NCBI GenBank assembly: GCA_937875035.1
Contig: CALNCF010000379.1
Span: 1-13,415 of the forward strand
Length of the DNA stretch: 13,415 nucleotides
Reading direction: 5' to 3'
From: an uncultured Sphingobacteriaceae bacterium
GTDB taxonomy: Bacteria; Bacteroidota; Bacteroidia; Sphingobacteriales; Sphingobacteriaceae
Positions 7,901 to 13,415 of the stretch are shown piece after piece; position 1 is the stretch's first letter, and every line of letters starts with the position of its first letter. The translations under genes and the position numbers were made by a program. A model generated the notes under the pieces. That model was not told where the DNA came from and did not search any database. It worked only from the letters and a program-made list of their open reading frames with translations.

Positions 7901-10660
7901 GGAAATACAGCCGTATTAACAGGTCTTACTCCCGGAACCTATGTGTTCCGTTACGCGCTTCCGGTAACCCCTTGTGCTCCTTCCAATACAGATGATGTGA
8001 GCATCGTGGTAAGCCCTGCGCCTGATACGGCCCAGGCAGGTAACGACCAGAATATCTGTTTACCATTGGCACAGAGCGTTGCTTCGGTAACCCTCGCGGC
8101 AACACCGGTAAGCAACCCTTCGGCAGGAACCTGGACCGTGGCCTCAAAGCCAGCAGGTTCTAACCCGGTGATCACTACGCCAGGCAGCGCGACCTCTACG
8201 TTCACCAACCTCGCTCCGGGTACTTATGAGCTGGAGTGGAACGTAGTGAGCGGAAGCTGTGGTAATGGCGGAACGAATAAAGACCTTGTGAAGATCACCA
8301 TCAGCAAGGAACCAGAAACACCGAATGCTGGTTCGGATCAGCCGAACAGCTGTATCGTGGATGTGATCCTGACTGCGAATACTCCAAGCTACGGACTCGG
8401 AACCTGGACACAGGTCGGCAACCTGCCGGCGGTAGCGACCATTGTGGCGCCGAACTCTCCGACTACGAATATCATTGCTTCAGTTACCGGTACATACCAG
8501 TTCGCCTGGACGATCTCTAACGGAACATGTACACCTAAATCAGATACGATCTCCGTAGCGATCAGCTCTACACCGCCGGATACAGCGAAGGCAGGAGCAG
8601 ACCAGGAATTATGCCAGGTAACAACAGCTACCCTGAACGGCAATACGCCGAGCGCGGGGCAAACCGGAAGCTGGACGATCATCAGCAAACCGTTGGCTGC
8701 CAATCCATCTTTCTCGCCAGACAGCGATACATCGGGCGCTGAGCTTCAGAACCTGATCCCGGGTGTGTACGAATTACGTTACAGCATCAACAAAGGAACC
8801 TGCGTTTCTTTTGATGATGTAAAGATCACTATTTATGAAGAGCCTTCACAGGCTATCGCAGGCGGCGATCAGTCGGTATGTTTATACAGCGCAGCTCCGA
8901 TCAAGCTCGATGCAACACCGGTTACTGTCGGAACAGGAACCTGGAATGTGGTGTCGAAACCGGCGCTGGCTGCCGACCCTGTTTTCGTGCCGAACAACCA
9001 TGCGCCTAAAGCGTCGCTGGCCGGCCTGGTATCGGGCACATACGTGTTCGAATGGGTAACCGCGAACGGTACCTGCCCGTCGACCGTAAATACGACCGAC
9101 GAGGTAACCATCAATATCATTGAGCCACCAACCCTTGCCAATGCAGGTTCAGACCAGGTAGTATGCCAGGGTACGACCACCATTACGCTGGCGGGTAATG
9201 ACCCGACTGCCGGGACCGGAACATGGACCCTGGTGAGCGGCCCGATGACACCATCCATTACTTTCATAAATGAGTTCAATACAACCGTTACAGGAGTTAC
9301 CGATGCAGGGAATTATGTATTCCGCTGGACGATCGACAATGGCGGGGGTACCGTGCTGGATGAGGTGAAGATCACCGTTCAGCCGGCTATCGCCAACAAC
9401 ACTATCCTGAGCGCCCCGCAGACGATCTGCTATAACACAACACCGGCAAGCATCCTGGCGACCGATACTCCGGCGCTGACCGGTGGTAACGGAACTACCT
9501 ATGCGTACCAGTGGCAGAAATCGACCACCAGCGCATCGGCAGGCTTTACCAATATTCCCGGGGCTACATCTAAGAACTACAGCCCGGGTACATTAACAGA
9601 AACGACCTGGTATCTCCGCAGGGTAACCTCGGGTACCTGTGTCATCCCGAATGAAAGCGCTGCGGTGAAGATCACCGTTCAGCCAGAGATCATCAATAAG
9701 ATCGATACCCCGCTTGTTACTATTTTCTGTGCAAGCGGAGATCCCGGAACCATCGACGGCCATGCAGGCAGCGGAGGTTCAGGAACCTATACCTACGAAT
9801 GGCAAAAATCGACCGTAGCTGATTTCAGCAGCAGCGTTACAGGTAACCTGGCGTCTACAGAAGATTATGCTCCGGGTAACCTGACCACTACGACGTACTT
9901 CCGTCGTAAGATCACTTCCGAAGATTCTGTCAGCTGCTCTACATTCAGCAACATCGTCAGGATCGTTATCCAGCCAGGTATCGCGGGCAACACCGTAACG
10001 GCTACCAATAACATTTGTAATAATACCCCTGCCGCACTTACCGGCAGCGTATCTCCTGCATTAAGCGGGGGTAACGGCACCTATGCCTACCAGTGGCAGG
10101 TGTCTTCAACCACTAACGAAGACTCGGAGTTCGCGGATATTCCTTCCGCAACATCCGCTAATTATACATCAGCAGCTTTAACGACCGTGCTGGTTCCCGA
10201 TACTTTATGGTACCGCCGTATTGTAACTTCAGGAAGCTGCGTGGGTCTTGGAGCAGATACAAGCTCAGCCTTTATGGTTATTGTGAACCCGGTACTGACC
10301 GGTAATACGATCACCGCACCGGTTGAAAATATTTTCTGTGCTACAGGAGATGCTTTGCAGATCACCGGATCAACTCCTTCAGGAGGAAACGGTGTGTACA
10401 GCTACCAGTGGCTTCAGTCAACCAACGGAATTTCGGGCTGGGGTAACGCGACCGCAGGAAGTGGTAACGCTACATCCGTTCATTTCGGATATCTGGTACA
10501 AACGTGTGGTTACTTCAGGAGGTTGTACCGACACAAGCGTGGCCGTAAAGATCACGATCGAGCCTGCGCTTGCCCAGACAGCGCCAAGTCCTGCCGTACA
10601 GCCGATCTGCGTAAGCGGAACACCGACGCTGATCACAGGAGGAACGCCGACCGGTGGTAA
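4970..10660 (+). CDS. Giant secreted PKD-like repeat protein, 5' part; frame lost near 10478
   Basis: The ATG at 4970, after an A-rich leader, begins a type I signal peptide: M-I-K-F-L-R-S, a hydrophobic core, then S-A-Q-A with likely cleavage before Q25. Sixteen PKD-like domains follow (residues about 30-1474), each opening like N-A-G-x-D-Q-x-x-C, with a central G-T-W-T-Q-V-S-G-P strand, G-x-Y-x-F-R-W near the end, and a closing N-G-x-C-x-x-x-D. A second domain type follows (from about residue 1475): Y-x-Y-Q-W-Q-K-S-T in the middle and W-Y-R-R-x-V-T-S-G-x-C near the end. Homology holds to about residue 1836 (base 10477). The last 60 residues, to TAA at 10658-10660, are an out-of-frame tail rich in Arg, Cys and His, while the repeat pattern resumes in another frame. 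Such proteins are usually surface adhesins or matrix proteins exported by type IX secretion; this role is inferred. The fragment alone has no sorting domain. Confidence 0.85.
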   Translation: MIKFLRSTLPILLVLWLATFSAQAQNCTVNAGIPDVVCPGQTFQLLGASNGKYLGGDRNSVWSQVSGPAVIITNPDSLVTTVTGWTAGNVYKFRITARCLDGSLVYDEVTVSTLLGTVANAGSDINSCPSTIALSANAATLPGETGAWSFVGDSHGVTINDPFSPVTTVTLPTTNSGTTVLRWTITGGNCATYDDMTITNSGGVMPVSAGGTINLDKCYSTTRSATLNGSYAGDGTNGQQGTWSFISGPSVPVFANVHLRNTNVSNLSNGTYRFRWTVSGPCASGFSEVDVVVDPGTQNITSAGNGGTQTFCDTRTTATLTGKLSEYTNEVVSWTQISGAPVTITNPTSSTTTITGLNSTLGPYEFRYKIRNSVTECESEAVYRITYTVAPSISLTSPASVSLACNVSAATITFNVSGGNRTEYALVSGPGGSTYEGRSGAYDYSETGNTISLTGLDKIGTYVFRIRRFTNNGTGGCTEASEDVSITTSRAPSLSNAGTDQILACNVFQTDLAGNLPVNGTGKWSQVSGPNTAVMADANLRNTHVSGMINGLYVFRWIISGNPNCQPQQDEVLVRVANIVPATIAAGSDETVCNGTQIRMNGNVPALTWQVVPSAGVVFGNIHDPKTVVNGLQPSTSYKFIWQITNGCMTGYDTITITTTSNIGPGTANAGPDQCITSSTTTIILTGNDIGVDETGTWTLLSSPSGNNAGYTSNHAKDSVLGAILGTYTFEWRLDKGGCTPSRDTVMVTIAASPLVADANLDQNLCGASDSATLSGSTPGANEIGTWTQVSGPGGVIIHNPNAPECGLSGLTPGRYTFRWTISNGACSIFDEVELNIATPPSTPVASLTDTIIVCNATSKAMAAVAPSVGTGIWSVISGPNTPTFANVASPTTNVTNLKPGTYRFKWTVSNGIYCSPLSDTVVIVVTQAANAGPDQSICNTPTAVVSGNEGTFGTWTQVSGPGYPGVQATITATPSPGNTAVLTGLTPGTYVFRYALPVTPCAPSNTDDVSIVVSPAPDTAQAGNDQNICLPLAQSVASVTLAATPVSNPSAGTWTVASKPAGSNPVITTPGSATSTFTNLAPGTYELEWNVVSGSCGNGGTNKDLVKITISKEPETPNAGSDQPNSCIVDVILTANTPSYGLGTWTQVGNLPAVATIVAPNSPTTNIIASVTGTYQFAWTISNGTCTPKSDTISVAISSTPPDTAKAGADQELCQVTTATLNGNTPSAGQTGSWTIISKPLAANPSFSPDSDTSGAELQNLIPGVYELRYSINKGTCVSFDDVKITIYEEPSQAIAGGDQSVCLYSAAPIKLDATPVTVGTGTWNVVSKPALAADPVFVPNNHAPKASLAGLVSGTYVFEWVTANGTCPSTVNTTDEVTINIIEPPTLANAGSDQVVCQGTTTITLAGNDPTAGTGTWTLVSGPMTPSITFINEFNTTVTGVTDAGNYVFRWTIDNGGGTVLDEVKITVQPAIANNTILSAPQTICYNTTPASILATDTPALTGGNGTTYAYQWQKSTTSASAGFTNIPGATSKNYSPGTLTETTWYLRRVTSGTCVIPNESAAVKITVQPEIINKIDTPLVTIFCASGDPGTIDGHAGSGGSGTYTYEWQKSTVADFSSSVTGNLASTEDYAPGNLTTTTYFRRKITSEDSVSCSTFSNIVRIVIQPGIAGNTVTATNNICNNTPAALTGSVSPALSGGNGTYAYQWQVSSTTNEDSEFADIPSATSANYTSAALTTVLVPDTLWYRRIVTSGSCVGLGADTSSAFMVIVNPVLTGNTITAPVENIFCATGDALQITGSTPSGGNGVYSYQWLQSTNGISGWGNATAGSGNATSVHFGYLVQTCGYFRRLYRHKRGRKDHDRACACPDSAKSCRTADLRKRNTDADHRRNADRW
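5057..9391 (+). repeat. Sixteen tandem PKD-like domains, about 85-100 residues each
   Basis: Domain starts, judged from the N-A-G-x-D-Q-like opening, are near 5057, 5327, 5591, 5873, 6155, 6455, 6722, 6974, 7241, 7505, 7760, 8033, 8324, 8588, 8855 and 9140. Shared features are a Cys shortly after the opening, a Trp-containing G-T-W-T/S strand, a G-T-Y-x-F-x-W strand, and a second Cys near the end in N-G-x-C. The first fifteen have both cysteines; the last (9140) has D-N-G-G-G in place of the second. The copies are diverged at DNA level, with only short shared words such as CAGGTAAGCGGTCC, so they are old rather than recently amplified. Confidence 0.85.
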
Positions 10661-11213
10661 CGGAACCTATACCTATAAATGGGAAACAGCGACCTTCACT
10701 ACTTCTAACTTCCCGCCGTCGACCGTTGGCTTATCATGGAGCGATGCACCGGGAACCAATGACCAGGCTAATTACCAGCCGCCGGCATTGAGCGTGAACG
10801 CGACCGATCCTTCCCCTGAATATCATTGGTACCGTCGTACGATCGTATCCGGATCATGTACGACCGAGCATGTAAGCGACCTGGTGCGTGTATCGGTGAA
10901 GCCGGAAGCGCAGTCAGCAGACATTGCAGTAAACGCTCCTGCCATTACCTACGGAAGCAATGCCGTAGCTACTCCTTCCGTAGTGGGAGGCGCCGCCAAT
11001 ATCGCGACACCATCCTACAAATGGTATACAACAGCCGACAAATCGACCGAGATCACCAGCGGTGGTGATTTCTCCATAAACGGATCAGGGGTGCTGACCG
11101 TTGCCAAACTGGGAGCGGGTACACATACTTATTATGTGACAGTGAGCGGCGACCAGAAATGTGAGAACGACCAGGCCAAGCCGGTAACCATTACCGTAAA
11201 CAAAGCGCCGCTG
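9392..11213 (+). repeat. Second repeat family: Ig/PKD-like domains with Y-Q-W and W-Y-R-R strands
   Basis: Starts are near 9392, 9692, 9983, 10298, 10575 and 10914 (the last is transitional, without W-Y-R-R and with one Cys). Each of the first five has a Cys in the N-terminal strand (for example T-I-C-Y-N, I-F-C-A-S-G), a G-G-N-G-T-Y-x-Y-x-W strand in the middle, W-Y/F-x-R-R followed by S-G-x-C near the end, and a V-K-I-T-V-Q-P-like linker. The fourth domain contains the frame disruption. The first two linkers share an exact 21-base DNA match (9364-9384 and 9664-9684). Confidence 0.8.
10470..10493 (+). other. Frame disruption inside the fourth W-Y-R-R-type domain
   Basis: Upstream frame: G-S-G-N-A-T-S up to 10477. 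Downstream frame: P-F-I-S-D-I-W-Y-K-R from 10476. In two sister domains, 12 residues separate the A-T-S/A-S-T position from W-Y or Y-F. Here only 16 bases lie between TCC (ending 10477) and TGG (10494) instead of about 36. This fits a loss of about 17-20 bases rather than a single-base slip, although a one-base insertion would also restore the frame. Whether it is biological or an assembly error cannot be told from the sequence. Confidence 0.7.
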
Positions 11214-13415
11214 ACCATTACAGCGGATGCTAAAAGCAAGACATACGATGCTGCTATATTTGCCGGTCCTTATACGGTAAGCTACAGCGGATTCAAATAC
11301 AGTGAGAATTCTTCCAATACCTTCCCGGTATCCGGCTCATTGAAATTTACAGGAGCTTCTCAGGATACTGTTGATGCAGGCGTACACCCCATTGTTATTT
11401 CCACCAGCGACCTGGTATACGCGAACTATGATGTAACCTATGTAGGAAACAACCTGACCATTAATAAGAAAGCGCTGACCATTACCGCGCAGAACAAGAC
11501 CAAGGTGTATAACGGTGTGAAGTTCACCGAGCCGACCGACGGAACGTATACCGTGACGTATGCAGGCTTTGTACCGGGAGAGGATCACACCAATACCTTC
11601 CCGGTATCAGGTGTGCTGACCTTTACAGGAACCTCGGCTACTGGGAAAAATGTCGGGTCTTATACCATCGTGCCTGACAGCAGTAAGTTCGTTTATACGA
11701 ATTATGCCGTAAGCTACCAAGCGGGTACGCTCACGATCACTCGGCGCCCGATCACGATCACGGCGCTCGACTCGACCAAGACATACGGCGATGTGATGAC
11801 CCTGATCAATACCCGCTTTGCGCTTACCTCAGGAAGTTATGCGGCCGGCGAGTCGGTAGCTACAGTAACCCTTGCCAGTTCGGGAACTGACGGTACAGCA
11901 AACGTAGGGACATACGACATTACGCCAAGCGCTGCGGTAGGTGCCGGAGGATTCGCTACCGGTAACTACACGATCACGTATGTGAAGGGAACCCTGACGG
12001 TTACGGCCCGGGCTATTGTTATTTCCGCGATCGATAGGAGCAAGGTATATGGTACTACCCGTAATTTTACAACGAGCGATGTACATGTGACCAGCGGTAC
12101 GCTTGCACCAAGCAATACCATCACTTCCGTTTCCATGACCAGTACCGGTTCGGTGAATACGGCAGTGGTGAATGGCGGAACCCCATACCTGATGGACCTG
12201 GTTTCTGTTGTGATCCAGCGATCAGGTACAACCACGACGGCCAACTATTCCATTACTTATGTAGATGCGGACCTGACCGTAACCCCAAAGCCGGTACGTA
12301 TCACGGCAGAAGATAAATCCAAGAATTACGACGGTCTGACCTTTGCTGCAGGAGGAGGAATCTATACGGCTGTAGATACCGGATTCCTGTTCGGCCAGAC
12401 TCGCAATACAGCAGCTCATACAGGAGCCCTGACCTTTAGCGGGACTTCGCAGGGCGCTGTGAATGTGGGTACATACCCGATCACACTGGCTTCGACCCTG
12501 GACTATGAGAACTACTTGCCAAGCTATGGAGATGGTACATTAACAATCAACAAAAAAGCGCTGACGGTAAAAGCCGAGCCGAAGACCAAGGTGTATGATG
12601 CCGCAGTCTTTGCAGGACCTTACAGCGTCACTTATTCAGGTTTTGAAAACGGAGAGGACGAAGTGACTGCTGCTCATACCGGTGGAGTAGCGTACGGTGG
12701 AGATGCCATCTCTGCTAAGGATGCAGGTAAATATCCGATCAATATTGAGGTTAGCAGCGGCAGTAACCTGTCGTTCACCAATTACACGGTTACTTACCAG
12801 AATGATACCCTGACGATTACTCCGCGCCCGATCACGATCACGGCGCTGGATTCGACCAAGACATACGGCGATGCCATCACGCTCACCAATACCCGTTTCG
12901 CGCTGACCGCGGGCAGCTATGCGGCCAGTGAGTCGGTGACCACGGTAACACTGACCAGTACGGGAGAGGCGGCTACGGCCAATGTCGGTTCACACCCGAT
13001 CGTTCCGTCGGCGCCGTTTACAGGTGCCAATGGCTTTAAAATAACTAACTATGCCGTTACGTATGTGAACGGTACCCTCACGGTGAACCCGCGCCCGATC
13101 ACTCTTTCCGCAAGTCATATCACCAAAACATACGGCATGACCCGTAACGTTTCGCATTCGGATGTATCGGTAACTGCCGGCACCCTGATGAATGGTGATG
13201 CGATCAGCTCTGCAACCATCTCTAGCACCGGTTCGGTAAATACCGCTGTGGTAAACAGCGGAACACCTTATCCGGTATTGCTGACGGCTGCCGTGCTGAA
13301 AAGAGGCGTTACAGATGTGACCGGCAATTATGCGATCACCTATGTAGATGGATCGATCGTGGTAAACAAGAAACCGGTTCGTATCACAGCAGAAAATAAA
13401 ACGAAAGTATACAAC
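10479..13415 (+). CDS. Giant repeat protein, 3' continuation in shifted frame; runs off right edge
   Basis: This frame (codons beginning at positions divisible by three) has no stop from about 10440 to the window end. It reads D-I-W-Y-K-R-V-V-T-S-G-G-C from 10488, exactly the end of the Ig-like domain interrupted upstream. One more complete domain of that type follows (10575-10913), then a transitional Ig-like domain (10914-11213), then MBG-type domains from 11214. These are recognised by I-T-A-x-x-K-x-K-x-Y-D/G near the start and N-Y-x-V-T-Y-x-x-G-x-L-T-I near the end. It has no signal peptide or convincing start codon of its own; a gene caller might choose an internal GTG or TTG. It is best read as the rest of the 4970 gene, bringing the visible protein to about 2,800 residues. 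The C-terminus, expected to carry a type IX sorting domain, is outside the window. Confidence 0.8.
11214..13415 (+). repeat. Tandem MBG-type domains in a four-domain higher-order repeat
   Basis: Domain starts at the T/R-I-T-A-x-x-K position are 11214, 11478, 11754, 12018, 12297, 12564, 12834, 13101 and 13380 (the last cut by the window edge). Each is 88-93 residues. Domains 1 and 5 share F-x-G-x-S-Q and L-T-I-N-K-K-A-L; 2 and 6 share K-T-K-V-Y; 3 and 7 share A-L-D-S-T-K-T-Y-G-D; 4 and 8 share S-T-G-S-V-N-T-A-V-V-N. Offsets between partners are 1083, 1086, 1080 and 1083 bases, and domain 9 starts 1083 after domain 5. Bases 11744-11793 and 12824-12873 differ at only two positions. No cysteine occurs in these domains. 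Confidence 0.85.

Noticed and set aside
10460..10500. Programmed ribosomal frameshift joining the two parts of the giant gene
   Set aside because: No slippery heptamer or strong downstream hairpin was seen, and the domain is also short by about 6 residues, which fits loss of bases better than recoding.
5782..12419. Many minus-strand frames of 65-174 codons across the giant gene
   Set aside because: They are antisense shadows created by the strongly biased repeat codons, and their translations show no domains.
5057..13415. CRISPR array or non-coding tandem repeat
   Set aside because: The periodicity is protein-level (about 250-300 bases, in frame, with diverged DNA) rather than short identical repeats with unique spacers.
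1..13415. tRNA, rRNA, insertion sequence, integrase, toxin-antitoxin or defence system
   Set aside because: None of the six frames shows a transposase, integrase, toxin or nuclease pattern, and I saw no tRNA cloverleaf or rRNA-like sequence.

Overview
The window most likely comes from a Bacteroidota genome, probably a Chitinophagaceae-like or related soil or water lineage. Four things point there: A-rich leaders without Shine-Dalgarno sequences, TAnnTTTG-type promoter boxes upstream of two genes, a lipoprotein with an acidic export-type signal after its lipidated cysteine, and a very large secreted protein built from PKD-like and MBG-type repeat domains. The lineage is an inference from sequence style; there is no rRNA or other marker gene in the window.

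Layout. Positions 1-965 (minus strand) hold a two-gene unit: a GNAT acetyltransferase (965 to 510) followed 31 bases later by a DUF1579-like protein that runs off the left edge. Positions 1083-3602 (plus strand) form a metal-homeostasis pair: a Fur-family regulator (1132-1557) and a Zn/Cd/Pb-type P1B ATPase with a histidine-rich N-terminus (1632-3602). The 74-base gap between them holds a perfect 7-1-7 palindrome (1569-1583) followed by a TAnnTTTG box (1596-1603), the arrangement expected of a Fur-type operator over the ATPase promoter. A terminator hairpin (3619-3648) lies between the ATPase and a convergent small lipoprotein gene (4261 to 3650).

An AT-rich 700-base stretch without a gene (about 4262-4969) follows. 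It contains five copies of a TCCTGTT/AACAGGA word. From 4970 to the right edge everything is one giant secreted repeat protein: signal peptide, 16 PKD-like domains (15 with a conserved pair of cysteines), about six further Ig-like/PKD-like domains of a second type, then at least eight MBG-type domains arranged in a four-domain higher-order repeat of about 1083 bases. The reading frame breaks near 10478-10490. The upstream part runs out of frame to a stop at 10660, while homologous repeats continue without a stop in another frame to 13415. The C-terminus, where a type IX secretion sorting domain would be expected, lies outside the window.

I see no mobile element, CRISPR array, tRNA, rRNA or defence system here. 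The most notable points are the putative Fur/ATPase operator, the higher-order domain repeat, and the apparent short deletion that splits the giant adhesin-like gene.
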